Source: Streptomyces cavernae
Lineage (GTDB): Bacteria; Actinomycetota; Actinomycetes; Streptomycetales; Streptomycetaceae
Length of the DNA stretch: 64,000 nt
Direction of reading: 5' to 3'
NCBI RefSeq assembly: GCF_004023625.1
Contig: NZ_RPDJ01000001.1
Span: forward strand, 62,001 to 126,000
How positions within the stretch are numbered: position 1 is the stretch's first letter; the number at the start of each line of letters is the position of its first letter. Both the position numbers and the translations under genes were made by a program. Under the pieces are notes generated by a model, which was not told the origin of the DNA, made no database searches, and saw only the letters and a program-made list of their open reading frames with translations. Positions 42,994 to 51,942 of the stretch are shown one piece after another.

Positions 42994-43779
42994 GTGAAGG
43001 TCCATCACCTCAACTGCGGCACCATGCGTCCTCCGGGACTCCGGCTGGTCTGCCACGTCCTCCTGATCGAAGCGGACTCCGGTCTGGTGCTCGTGGACTC
43101 CGGGTACGGTCTCCAGGACGTGGCCGACCCCCGGAGACGTCTCGGTCCGACGCGCCACTTGATCAGGCCGGTCCTTGACGACGAGGAAACCGCAGCCCGC
43201 CAGGTCGAGAAGCTCGGCTTCCGCCGGGACGACGTACGGCACGTCGTCCTTACGCATTTCGACGCGGACCACATCGGCGGCCTGTCCGACTTCCCCGGGG
43301 CCCAGGTCCACGTCACCGCGGCCGAGGCGCTCGGGGCGGTCCACGGCCCGTCCCGCCGGGAACGCTTCCGTTTCCGGTCGGTGCAGTGGGCCCACGGCCC
43401 GAAGCTCGTCGAGTACGGCCCGGAGGGCGAGAAGTGGCGGGGCTTCGCGGCGGCCAGGGAGCTGGACGGCATCGCCCCGGGGGTCGTGCTGATCTCCCTG
43501 CCCGGTCACACCCGGGGCCACGCCTGTGTCGCGGTGGACGCCGGCAGCCGGTGGATCCTGCACGCCGGCGACTCCTTCTACCACCACGGCACACTCGACG
43601 GGCGCACCCCCGTGCCGGGATCCCTCCGCTGTATGGAGCGGTTCGTCGCGTACGACCCGCAGCAGGTCCGCGACAACCACGCCCGGCTGGCCGAGCTGTA
43701 CCGGCGCACGGACCCCGACCTGATGATCGTCAACGCCCATGACCCGGACCTGTACGAGAAGGCGCGGTCGGGCGCGTAG
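42994..43779 (+). CDS. MBL-fold metallo-hydrolase
   Basis: A 261-residue metallo-beta-lactamase-fold hydrolase. Metal-binding motifs are [10 protein letters not shown] near residues 88-97, [11 protein letters not shown] near 169-179 and [10 protein letters not shown] near 190-199. The gene starts at GTG with no ribosome site, while a -10-like CATACT ends 6 bp upstream, so the mRNA may be leaderless. The overall form resembles AHL-lactonase and quorum-quenching relatives, but the substrate is not readable. Confidence 0.85.
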   Translation: MKVHHLNCGTMRPPGLRLVCHVLLIEADSGLVLVDSGYGLQDVADPRRRLGPTRHLIRPVLDDEETAARQVEKLGFRRDDVRHVVLTHFDADHIGGLSDFPGAQVHVTAAEALGAVHGPSRRERFRFRSVQWAHGPKLVEYGPEGEKWRGFAAARELDGIAPGVVLISLPGHTRGHACVAVDAGSRWILHAGDSFYHHGTLDGRTPVPGSLRCMERFVAYDPQQVRDNHARLAELYRRTDPDLMIVNAHDPDLYEKARSGA

Positions 43780-43780
43780 G

Positions 43781-44116
43781 TCATCCGGGGACGCCCCCGC
43801 CGGAGTCGGCCGCCGGGTGCGGGAGGGCGTGCGTGTTGGAGTAGATGACGCCGGGGTCCGAGGGGGCCTGGTTGAGGACCCACAGGCCGATCAAGGTGGC
43901 CAGGGTGAAGACGACCGCGATCAGGACGGCGAGAACGAGGCGGCGGCGCCGTTCGCGGCGCAGCCAGTCGCCACGAGCGGTGCGGTAGGCGTCGGGCGCG
44001 GCCTGCACCCCGTCCGCCAGGGTGCCCAGCGCCTCCCGCAGCGCCTGTTCCGTACGGGCCGCCTCGCTCGGAGAGGTCTCGCTCGGAGAGGCCTCGTTGG
44101 GAAAGGTCTCGTTCAT
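43781..44116 (-). CDS. Small single-span membrane protein coupled to a sigma-factor gene
   Basis: A 111-residue protein with a Ser/Glu-rich N-terminus, a basic stretch (RRERRRR) and one membrane helix (about 61-83), then a short outside tail. It overlaps the sigma-factor gene by ATGA. That position, with one span and a cytosolic N-terminal part of about 58 residues, fits a possible anti-sigma factor. It lacks the HxxxCxxC zinc motif of ZAS anti-sigma factors, so the role is inferred only from context. Confidence 0.6.
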   Translation of the reverse strand: MNETFPNEASPSETSPSEAARTEQALREALGTLADGVQAAPDAYRTARGDWLRRERRRRLVLAVLIAVVFTLATLIGLWVLNQAPSDPGVIYSNTHALPHPAADSGGGVPG

Positions 44117-44733
44117 CGCCGGGCCTCCATCACCTGGGTCAGGGCGGCGATTCCGCGCGCGGTGTGTGTCTTGACCGATCCGCTGGAGATCCCCATCGCG
44201 GCCGCTATCTCGCTCTCCTTCAGGCCGAGCCAGTGGCGCAGGACCAGTGCCTCCCGCTGTCTGGCGGGCAGCTGCTGCAACGCGTCGATCAGTACCCGCT
44301 GGTCGTCGTGGAGCAGTGCGGTGCTCTCCGCCGAGGCGACGAGCTCGCTCGGCGGGGTCTCGGCGTGCTTGCGGGCGACCTGGAGATGCCGTATCCGCAT
44401 CCGGGTCAGGTTGCACACGGTGGAGCGCAGATAGGCCTCCGCCGCCTCCGCCTCCCTCAGCCGCCGCCACTTGCGGTAGATCTGGTAGTACGCCTCGGCC
44501 ACCACGTTCTCCGGGTCGTCCGCACCGAGCAGTACGGCCAGCCGCAGCATCGAGGAGTAGTGCAGCTCGAAGAGACGGGCCAGGGCCGCCTCCCGCTCCA
44601 GGTCGGCGGGATCGCTCGCCGCGGGGGAGAGCGCCTCGCCCAGCGGAGTGGCGGGGTGTGGCACGCGCGGCTCGGTGACGGCGGCAGGAGCGGCCTGCGC
44701 CACCGGAGTCCTGATGTGCTGTCTGCGTCTCAC
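44113..44733 (-). CDS. RNA polymerase sigma factor, SigE (streptomycete ECF-like) family
   Basis: A 206-residue sigma-70-family protein. Region 2 spans about 48-115 (LFELHYSSMLRLAVLLG, AEAYYQIYRKW) and region 4 about 140-200 (LPARQREALVLRHWLGL, IAAAMGISSGSVKTHTARG). The N-terminal 45 residues are a low-complexity extension. The GTG start overlaps the stop of the upstream SSS symporter gene. It is followed by a small membrane protein that may be its regulator. Confidence 0.88.
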   Translation of the reverse strand: MRRRQHIRTPVAQAAPAAVTEPRVPHPATPLGEALSPAASDPADLEREAALARLFELHYSSMLRLAVLLGADDPENVVAEAYYQIYRKWRRLREAEAAEAYLRSTVCNLTRMRIRHLQVARKHAETPPSELVASAESTALLHDDQRVLIDALQQLPARQREALVLRHWLGLKESEIAAAMGISSGSVKTHTARGIAALTQVMEARR

Positions 44734-46292
44734 GGGTTGCTTGCTCCCGTCTCGGGGCGCCGCCTGACACTCAGGCGGGACGGCAGGTCGGTGATGTCGG
44801 CGCCGCGCGGGACGCCGAGGCGTTCGAGGACCGCGGTGCCGGCCACCACGACCGTCAGGTTGAGCACGAGGGCGACGAGTCCCGCGTAGATCTCGACCGG
44901 GTGCTCACCCCCGCCGAAGGGCACGACCGACGAGAACCCCTCCCGCACCACCAGGAACGTCCCGGTCACCATGCCCACGGCCCACCCCGCGAGCAGCGCC
45001 CGGGGATGCAGCCGGCCGGTGAACAACCCGACGGCCACCGCGGGGAAGATCTGCAGGATCCACACCCCGCCAAGGAGCTGCAGGTTGATGGCGTCCTGGT
45101 CGCGCAGCCCGAAGACGAAGGCGACCGCCCCCAACTTCGCGGTCAGTGACACCGCCTTCGCGATGCGCACCTGCCGCTTGGGTGTGGCGGTCGGATGGAC
45201 GTACTCGACGTAGACATTGCGTACGAAACACGTCGCGGCCGCGATCGACATCACGGCGGCGGGGACCAGCGCGCCGACCGTGATCGCCCCGAACACCAGC
45301 CCGGCCAGCGGCGCCGGCATCAGCCGGTCGACCAGCATCGGCACGGCCGCCTCCGCCCCGCCCTCGGGCGCCCGGACCCCGGCCGCGAGCGCCGCGATGC
45401 CGAGGAAACCGAAGAGCGCCAGCAGTCCCGTCCAGGCGGGCAGCGCCACGGCCACCTTGCGCACGGTGCGCGGCCCGTCGGCGGCGAATCCGGCGGTGAG
45501 CACATGCGGGTACATCAGCAGGGCGAGCGCCGAGCCCAGGGCGAGCGTGGCATAGGCGGGCTGCTGCTCCGGGGCCAGCAGCAGCGGTGAGTCGGACACG
45601 TCCGTGCCACCGAGCCGGCGCGCGGCACCGTCGAAGACCGCGCCCGGCCCGCCGAGCCGCTCCAGGACCAGCCAGCACACCGCGGTCAGCGAGACGAAGA
45701 CGGCCACGGCCTTGAGCGCGGAGATCACCGTCGGCGCGCGCAGCCCGTACCGGTACGTCGCCACCGCGAGCCCAGCGAACAGGGCCACCATCACCAGGTC
45801 GCCGCCGGCGCCCCGGGGGTAGACGTCCCCGGCGGTGAGCACGGCGCGGATGCCCAGCAGCTGCAGCGCCAGGTACGGCATCGTCGCCAGGATCCCGGTC
45901 AGTGCCACCACGAGGGCGAGCGGCGGGGAACCGTAGCGCCCGCGCACGAAGTCGGCGACGGTGATGTAGCCGTGCCGGCGGGCCACCGTCCACAGCCGGG
46001 TCAGCAGGACGAACGCGAGCGGGCAGACGACCACCGTGTACGGGACCGCGAAGAACGCGGGCGCCCCGTTGCCGTAGGCCAGACCCGGCACGGCGGTGAA
46101 GGTGTACGCGGTGAAGATCGTGCCCCCGAGCAGGAGCCACGTCCACACGGGGCCGAGGCTGCGGTCGGCCAGCGCCCAGCCCTCCAGCGACGGCAGCCGG
46201 TCGACGGTCCGCAGACGGCGTGCGGTGACGGCGAACAGCGACGCCCCGCCGATCACGGCGAGGAACGTCGCGGTCATGGCGCCGTCGGCCAT
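44730..46292 (-). CDS. SSS-family sodium:solute symporter
   Basis: A 520-residue inner-membrane transporter with about 13 membrane helices, in the sodium:solute symporter family. YITVADFVRGRYGSPPL and FVRNVYVEYVHP are recognisable loops. The subgroup resembles monocarboxylate/acetate carriers (MctP-like), which normally pair with a DUF3311 protein; such a gene lies on the opposite strand 193 bp away. It is the first gene of an overlapping symporter-sigma-membrane protein operon. ATG at 46292 follows AAGGA; ATG at 46277 is an alternative. Confidence 0.85.
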   Translation of the reverse strand: MADGAMTATFLAVIGGASLFAVTARRLRTVDRLPSLEGWALADRSLGPVWTWLLLGGTIFTAYTFTAVPGLAYGNGAPAFFAVPYTVVVCPLAFVLLTRLWTVARRHGYITVADFVRGRYGSPPLALVVALTGILATMPYLALQLLGIRAVLTAGDVYPRGAGGDLVMVALFAGLAVATYRYGLRAPTVISALKAVAVFVSLTAVCWLVLERLGGPGAVFDGAARRLGGTDVSDSPLLLAPEQQPAYATLALGSALALLMYPHVLTAGFAADGPRTVRKVAVALPAWTGLLALFGFLGIAALAAGVRAPEGGAEAAVPMLVDRLMPAPLAGLVFGAITVGALVPAAVMSIAAATCFVRNVYVEYVHPTATPKRQVRIAKAVSLTAKLGAVAFVFGLRDQDAINLQLLGGVWILQIFPAVAVGLFTGRLHPRALLAGWAVGMVTGTFLVVREGFSSVVPFGGGEHPVEIYAGLVALVLNLTVVVAGTAVLERLGVPRGADITDLPSRLSVRRRPETGASNP

Positions 46293-46484
46293 GGGTCACC
46301 GTCCTTGGTGTGCCTGGGCCCGTGCGGAGGACTCACGCGGGCTGCCCGTAGGTGAGTTGCGCGGCGGGCGGATTCGGAGGACAGAACATCGGCGGGAAAT
46401 CTTCTGGAAATTTCCTGTCAACCGGTTCCGGTCGGTGGGCAACTCTTGCACAGACCAGCAGCGAGCGGGAGAGGAGAGCAGGTC

Positions 46485-46742
46485 ATGGCACCCACAGGTC
46501 AGCCCACCGGTCAACCTGACAGCCGGCCGGCCGGTCATCACCGGCTACGGCGCGTCGTGATCGCCCTGCTGCTCCTCGCGCCCGCCGCGGGACTGCTGTG
46601 GGTCCCCTGGTACGCCGGTGCGAGCCCGCGGCTGGCCGGCACGCCGTTCTTCTACTGGTACCAGCTGGCCTGGGTGCCGGGGTGCGGGCTCTGCCTGCTC
46701 GCCGCGTACGCCCTGTCCAGGCACGACCGCCACGATCCCTGA
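46485..46742 (+). CDS. DUF3311-family membrane protein
   Basis: An 85-residue protein with two membrane helices (about 23-42 and 56-75) around the family hallmark TPFFYWYQLAWV. DUF3311 proteins normally precede an SSS symporter gene in one operon and may help it assemble. Here the symporter is divergent and the next gene on this strand is cstA. ATG follows GGAGAGGAGAG. Confidence 0.85.
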   Translation: MAPTGQPTGQPDSRPAGHHRLRRVVIALLLLAPAAGLLWVPWYAGASPRLAGTPFFYWYQLAWVPGCGLCLLAAYALSRHDRHDP

Positions 46743-46820
46743 CCGGTGGGTCCGGAGTGCTCCGGGGCACTGCCCGGCCGGACCGACCCCGGGCCTGCTT
46801 TCCCACTGTTTCCCCACCAC

Positions 46821-46852
46821 TGATCAGCACGGCTGATCAGCACTGATCAGCA
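46821..46852. repeat. Three TGATCAGCA repeats ahead of cstA
   Basis: TGATCAGCA occurs at 46821, 46834 and 46844, each containing the palindrome TGATCA. They sit 45-76 bp before the cstA start, a normal place for regulator sites. They may bind a regulator of cstA. Inferred from position. Confidence 0.5.
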
Positions 46853-46896
46853 CCTCTGGTACCGCCACCACACCACCACCCAGGCGAGGAGCCGTC

Positions 46897-49068
46897 ATGC
46901 CCACGTCAATCATGCCCGAATCCGCTCTCCCCGGACCGGAGGGCCCACCGTCCCGGCGGTCCCGGATGACACCCAGATCCGTACTCGTGTGGACCGCCGT
47001 GTCCCTGGTGGGCGCGATCGGATGGGCCGTGCTCGGCCTGTCCCGGGGCGAGGAGATCTCGGCCGTCTGGCTGCTGATGGCCGCCCTCGGCTCGTACGCC
47101 ATCGCCTACCGCTTCTACGCGCGGTTCATCGCCCGCCGGGTCCTCCAGGTCGACGACACCCGGGCCACCCCGGCCGAACGGCTGGAGGACGGTGTCGACT
47201 ACCACCCCACCGACCGCCGCGTGCTCTTCGGCCACCACTTCGCGGCCATCGCCGGCGCGGGCCCGCTGGTCGGCCCCGTCCTGGCGGCCCAGATGGGCTA
47301 TCTGCCGGGCACGATCTGGATCATCGCCGGCGTGATCTTCGGCGGTGCGGTCCAGGACATGATCGTCCTGTTCCTCTCCATGCGCCGGAACGGCAAGAGC
47401 CTCGGGCAGATGGCACGTGACGAGATCGGCAGGGTGGGCGGAGCCGCCGCGCTGATCGGCGTCTTCGCGATCATGATCATCCTGCTCGCGGTCCTCGCGA
47501 TGATCGTCGTCAACGCGCTGGCGGAGTCCGCGTGGGGCACCTTCTCGGTCAGCATGACCATCCCCATCGCCCTCTTCATGGGCTTCTACCTGCGCTACCT
47601 GCGGCCCGGCCAGGTCGTGGAGACCAGCCTCATCGGCGTGGCCCTGCTGCTGCTCGCCATCCTCGGCGGCGGCTGGATCCAGGACTCCTCGCTCGCCGAG
47701 TACTTCGTCTGGAGCCCCGAGACCCTGGTCTTCTGCCTGGTCGGCTACGGTTTCATCGCCTCCGTGCTCCCCGTGTGGATGCTGCTGGCGCCCCGTGACT
47801 ACCTGTCGACCTTCATGAAGGTCGGGACCATCGCCCTGATGGCCGTGGGCGTGGTGATCGCCGCCCCGAACCTCAAGGCCGAGTCGGTGACCGACTTCGC
47901 CTCGACAGGCGCCGGACCCGTCTTCGCCGGATCGTTGTTCCCCTTCCTGTTCATCACCATCGCCTGCGGCGCCCTGTCGGGCTTCCACGCCCTGGTCTCC
48001 TCCGGCACCACCCCCAAGCTGATCCAGAAGGAGTCCCAGGTCCGGATGATCGGCTACGGCTCCATGCTCACGGAGTCCTTCGTCGCCGTCATGGCGCTGA
48101 TCGCCGCCTGTGTGCTGGAACCGGGCCTGTTCTACGCGATGAACTCCCCGGCCGCGCTGCTCGGCCCGACCGTGGACAGTGCCGCCGAGGCGGTGAAGAA
48201 CCTCGGCTTCACCATCACCCCGGACCAGCTCGCCGCGGCGGCCAAGGCCGTCGAGGAGGAGACGCTGGTGGGCCGCTCCGGTGGCGCTCCCACGCTGGCC
48301 GTCGGCATGTCGGAGATCTTCGCCGGGGTGTTCGGCGGTGCCGGGATGAAGGCCTTCTGGTACCACTTCGCGATCATGTTCGAGGCGCTGTTCATCCTCA
48401 CCACGGTGGACGCGGGCACAAGGGTCGGCCGCTTCATGCTCCAGGACATGCTGGGCAACGTCTGGAAGCCGATCGGCCGGGTCACCTGGAAGCCGGGCAT
48501 CTGGATCACCAGCGCCGTGGTCGTCGGCGCCTGGGGATACTTCCTCTACGCCGGCGTCACCGACCCGCTGGGCGGCATCAGGCAGCTGTTCCCGCTGTTC
48601 GGGATCGCCAACCAGCTGCTTGCCGCGGTCGCGCTGGCCGTCACCACCACCCTGCTCGTCAAGCACGGCAAGCAGCGCTGGGCCTGGGTCACCGGCATCC
48701 CGCTGGTCTGGGACGTGGCCGTCACCTTCACCGCGGGCTGGCAGAAGATCTTCTCGGACAACCCGGCGATCGGCTTCTTCGCCCTGCGGGACAAGTACGC
48801 GCAGGCCATCGAGGACGGTCAGCTCCTGCCGGGTGCCAAGACCATGGACGACATGCACAAGATCGTGCTCAACAACACGGTCGACGGCGTGATCATGGCG
48901 GTCTTCCTGGTGCTGGTCCTCACTGTCCTGGTCAACTGCGCCGTCGTGTGCGTCCGTGCCGTCCGCGCCACCGAGCCGCTGCCGACGACCGAGGCGCCGT
49001 ACGTCGAGTCCCGTATCGACCTGCCGGAGCAGGGGAAGAGCGAGTCGCTGGTGGGGGCGGGCTCATGA
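46897..49068 (+). CDS. cstA: CstA-family carbon starvation / pyruvate transporter
   Basis: A 723-residue inner-membrane protein with about 16-18 helices. The N-terminal block RRVLFGHHFAAIAGAGPLVG and VFGGAGMKAFWYHF are typical of CstA. Family members import pyruvate or peptides under carbon limitation. The N-terminal 25 residues are a cytosolic extension. ATGA couples it to the small ybdD-type gene that normally accompanies cstA. Confidence 0.93.
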   Translation: MPTSIMPESALPGPEGPPSRRSRMTPRSVLVWTAVSLVGAIGWAVLGLSRGEEISAVWLLMAALGSYAIAYRFYARFIARRVLQVDDTRATPAERLEDGVDYHPTDRRVLFGHHFAAIAGAGPLVGPVLAAQMGYLPGTIWIIAGVIFGGAVQDMIVLFLSMRRNGKSLGQMARDEIGRVGGAAALIGVFAIMIILLAVLAMIVVNALAESAWGTFSVSMTIPIALFMGFYLRYLRPGQVVETSLIGVALLLLAILGGGWIQDSSLAEYFVWSPETLVFCLVGYGFIASVLPVWMLLAPRDYLSTFMKVGTIALMAVGVVIAAPNLKAESVTDFASTGAGPVFAGSLFPFLFITIACGALSGFHALVSSGTTPKLIQKESQVRMIGYGSMLTESFVAVMALIAACVLEPGLFYAMNSPAALLGPTVDSAAEAVKNLGFTITPDQLAAAAKAVEEETLVGRSGGAPTLAVGMSEIFAGVFGGAGMKAFWYHFAIMFEALFILTTVDAGTRVGRFMLQDMLGNVWKPIGRVTWKPGIWITSAVVVGAWGYFLYAGVTDPLGGIRQLFPLFGIANQLLAAVALAVTTTLLVKHGKQRWAWVTGIPLVWDVAVTFTAGWQKIFSDNPAIGFFALRDKYAQAIEDGQLLPGAKTMDDMHKIVLNNTVDGVIMAVFLVLVLTVLVNCAVVCVRAVRATEPLPTTEAPYVESRIDLPEQGKSESLVGAGS

Positions 49069-49256
49069 GCGTCGTCCGGAGGGTGCTGGGCACTGTGCTC
49101 TGGTACGCGCGCGAACTGACCGGCGAGGCGGAGTACGACCGCTACTGCCAGCGGCACCGGCGCCACCATCCGCACGCTCCCGTGCCGACCCGGCGCGAAT
49201 ACCAGGTCCTGCGGACCCACCAGCGGGAAGCCCACCCCCAGGGCCGCTGTTGCTGA
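49065..49256 (+). CDS. ybdD: YbdD/YjiX-family small protein
   Basis: A 63-residue protein of the YbdD/YjiX (DUF466) family. The central motif GEAEYDRYCQRHRRHHPHAP and REYQVLRTHQRE are diagnostic. It overlaps the end of cstA and is thought to be needed for CstA-dependent uptake. It ends with two cysteines. Confidence 0.9.
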   Translation: MSVVRRVLGTVLWYARELTGEAEYDRYCQRHRRHHPHAPVPTRREYQVLRTHQREAHPQGRCC

Positions 49257-49317
49257 AGGTTGCCGGTCTGCTGCCCGCCCCGCGCACCACGCCACGGGCC
49301 GCGGGGCGGGCGGCTCT

Positions 49318-49403
49318 CCAACGCGGGGCGGGCAACTGTCCAACCGCGGGGCGGGCAGTTGTCCAACCGCGGGGCGGGCAGTTGTCCAACGGCGGGGCGG
49401 GCG
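49318..49403. repeat. 23-bp tandem repeat after ybdD
   Basis: Units of CCAACCGCGGGGCGGGCAGT plus TGT occur at 49340 and 49363 exactly, with diverged copies before (49318) and after (49386). They occupy most of the gap to the next gene. No coding role. Confidence 0.85.
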
Positions 49404-49540
49404 TGCCTCGAGCCCTGACGCGTTGGCCCGCACGCATGGCCAACCCACATCACCACCCCACATCACCCAGCCACGTCGCCCACACCCCCGCATCCCCCAC
49501 GTGTCCGTCCGCGCCCACCCCACCCTCTCCCGGGACCGAA

Positions 49541-50479
49541 ATGCTGAGACGCCGACCCTCCCTGCTGATCCGGCCCGAGCTCGACGACCGCGACCTGCAC
49601 GTGACCCTGACCGACCTGCGCCCGGCCCAACAGCTCCACGGCCTCGGCGCGGGCCGCACCCGCCCGCCGTGGGAGCCGGTCGCCGAACTGCTGCGCACCA
49701 CCGGGCGCGACTGGGACCGCCGCGTCCACCGGGCCTCCGTGCTGGCGGGCGGCCTCCCCGCGGCGATCGTGGAACGGTGGGTCGCCGAACGGCCCGGGGA
49801 CGGGGACGCGCTCGTCCTGCACGCCCACCTCCTGGCCCGCCGGGCGCCGGCCGAGGGGCGGGCCGCCGCCCAGCGCGCCGAACAGGCGTGTCTCAGGGCG
49901 GCGCAGGCGTGTCCGGACGACCCCACCCCGTGGCTGGCGCTGCTGTCGCTGCTGCACTCCTTCGGGACACCCGTCCGGGACGCCGTCCCGGTGTGGACCG
50001 AGGCCGTCACCCGCGCCCCGTGGAACCGGACCGCCTATCACCGGATGCTGGGCTACATCTCCCCGCGTGGGCACGGCAACGTCCCCGACATGATGGACTT
50101 CGCCCGGCAGTGCGCCCTGCGCGTACCGCCCGGGTCGCCCCTGGTCCTGCTGCCCGTCGCGGCCCGGGTGGAACTCTTCGCGCACCGTCGGGGGCAGGAT
50201 CCGATCGCCGCGCTGGGGGCGGGCGGGCACTGGAACGAACGACAGGCGGTCGAGGAGGTGGAGGCGGCCCTCACCGGCTGGTTCCGCACCGCCTCGCCGC
50301 CGCACGCGGAAGCGGTCGCGGACCTCAACATCCTCGCCTTCGCGCTGACCCGAACGCACCGCCCGGTCGACGCCGCGCCCGTCTTCCACCGCATCGGCCC
50401 GTACATGACCCGTGAGCCGTGGGACCTGCTGCCGGACCCGGAGCGTACGTTCCTCTACTGGCGGGACCGACTGAGCTGA
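49541..50479 (+). CDS. Conserved hypothetical protein, probable helical repeat (TPR-like)
   Basis: A 312-residue, mostly helical cytosolic protein. Periodic blocks such as DALVLHAHLLARRA, CPDDPTPWLALLSLLHSF and APWNRTAYHRMLGYI look like degenerate TPR units. It has no membrane span or catalytic motif that I recognise. ATG at 49541 begins the conserved part; no strong ribosome site precedes it. It precedes the LacI-controlled deaminase operon but the operator lies after it. Function unknown. Confidence 0.65.
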   Translation: MLRRRPSLLIRPELDDRDLHVTLTDLRPAQQLHGLGAGRTRPPWEPVAELLRTTGRDWDRRVHRASVLAGGLPAAIVERWVAERPGDGDALVLHAHLLARRAPAEGRAAAQRAEQACLRAAQACPDDPTPWLALLSLLHSFGTPVRDAVPVWTEAVTRAPWNRTAYHRMLGYISPRGHGNVPDMMDFARQCALRVPPGSPLVLLPVAARVELFAHRRGQDPIAALGAGGHWNERQAVEEVEAALTGWFRTASPPHAEAVADLNILAFALTRTHRPVDAAPVFHRIGPYMTREPWDLLPDPERTFLYWRDRLS

Positions 50480-50537
50480 GGACCTGCGGCTCGGCCTGCT
50501 GCATCGCCGTCGGCGCCGGTCGCGGTGGACTGTTGTG

Positions 50538-50549
50538 CAAAACGTTTTG
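50538..50549. promoter_or_regulatory. LacI-type operator before the deaminase gene
   Basis: The perfect palindrome CAAAACGTTTTG lies 19 bp before the deaminase ATG. The same 12 bases recur at 54607. It has the central CG and the A/T arms of LacI/PurR-family operators, and a LacI-family gene lies between the two sites. Confidence 0.85.
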
Positions 50550-50568
50550 GAAACCTAGCTTGTCCGCC

Positions 50569-51942
50569 ATGAGTGACAGAGCACCCGCGTCCGCGGGCGG
50601 CCTTGTGGTGTCCGGCTGCGATGTGCTGCGTGTTCGGCCGGAGGGCGAGTGCGAGGTGCTGCGGGCGCAGGACATCGTCGTGGCGGACGGTGTCATCCAG
50701 GAGATACGGCCGGCCGCCGGTGACGTGCCGCAGGGCGGCGCGGCCATGGCGGACGTGATCGACGGCCGCGGCCTGCTCGCCGTTCCCGGCCTGGTGAACG
50801 CGCACACGCACAGCCCCATGGTGCTGATGCGCGGCGCCGCCGAGGACGTGACGGTCGAGGCGTGGTTCAACGACCGGGTCTGGCCCATGGAGAGCAACCT
50901 CACGCCGGCCGACGTGCACATCGGCGCCCAGCTGGCCTGCGCCGAGATGATCCGCTCCGGGGTCACGACCTTCGCCGACCACTACTTCTTCCCCGAGCGG
51001 ATCGCCGAGGCGGTCGCCGCCAGCGGGCTGCGCGCCGACATCGCACCCACCTTCTTCAGCAGCCGGGGCGCGGAAGCCCTCGACGGGACAGTGGGGTTCG
51101 CCGAGGACTGGCACGGCGCGGCCGACGGCCGGGTGACCGTGTCCCTCGGGCCGCACGCCCCGTACACCGTCGACGACGCCGATCTGCGGACCCTGTCCGG
51201 GCACGCCCGGCGGCTCGGCCTGCGGATACACATCCACGCCGCGGAACACCTGGAGCAGACCGAGTCCAGTCTGGAGCGGCGCGGCATCACACCGATCAGG
51301 GTGCTCCACGAGACCGGAGTACTCGAGGCCGGGGCGCTGATCGCCCATGGCTGCGGCATCGTCGAGCAGGATCTGCCGCTGCTGGCCGAGTACGCAGGCA
51401 CGACCGCCGTGGCCTGTTGCCCCAAGGTCTACCTCAAGCACGCGCTGTCCCCGCTCACCCCCGTCCGGGCACTGCTCGACACCGGAGTGACGGTCGCGGT
51501 CGGCACGGACGGCGCCGCAGGGCACAACACGCTCGACGTGTGGGAGGCGCTGCGACTGGTCGCCCTCACCCAGAAGCAGGCCGTGCGTGACGCGACCTGG
51601 ATGACCGTCTCCGACACCCTGCGGCTCGCGACGCGCGGCGGCGCACGCGCCCTCGGCCTGGGCGACCGCATCGGGGCACTGGAGCCGGGGATGCGCGCCG
51701 ACATCGTCCTCACCGATCTGAGCGGACCGCACTGCCGCCCGCTGCACGACCCCCGCGCGGCGCTGGTCTACAGCGCCCGCGCCGCCGACGTACGGACCGT
51801 GGTCGTCGACGGCCGGGTCCTGATGCGCGACGGTGAGCTGCTGACCGTGGACGAACGGGCCCTGATCGAGGAGGCCGAGGCCCGGGTGGCCCGGATCCTC
51901 GACACCTCCCACGGGAGGGCGGTGCAGCACTATGACCCGTGA
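50569..51942 (+). CDS. Amidohydrolase, MTA/SAH (adenosine-type) deaminase family
   Basis: A 457-residue TIM-barrel metallo-deaminase of the TRZ/ATZ/MtaD branch. Metal ligands are NAHTHS near residues 78-82, a histidine in HIHAAEHLEQTE and GTDGAAGHNTLD. Relatives deaminate 5-methylthioadenosine, S-adenosylhomocysteine, adenosine or guanine-type substrates. Operon context with a nucleoside phosphorylase and a nucleoside importer favours a purine nucleoside. ATG at 50569 begins 20 bp after the operator; no good ribosome site is seen. The end overlaps the LacI gene by 11 bases. Confidence 0.82.
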   Translation: MSDRAPASAGGLVVSGCDVLRVRPEGECEVLRAQDIVVADGVIQEIRPAAGDVPQGGAAMADVIDGRGLLAVPGLVNAHTHSPMVLMRGAAEDVTVEAWFNDRVWPMESNLTPADVHIGAQLACAEMIRSGVTTFADHYFFPERIAEAVAASGLRADIAPTFFSSRGAEALDGTVGFAEDWHGAADGRVTVSLGPHAPYTVDDADLRTLSGHARRLGLRIHIHAAEHLEQTESSLERRGITPIRVLHETGVLEAGALIAHGCGIVEQDLPLLAEYAGTTAVACCPKVYLKHALSPLTPVRALLDTGVTVAVGTDGAAGHNTLDVWEALRLVALTQKQAVRDATWMTVSDTLRLATRGGARALGLGDRIGALEPGMRADIVLTDLSGPHCRPLHDPRAALVYSARAADVRTVVVDGRVLMRDGELLTVDERALIEEAEARVARILDTSHGRAVQHYDP

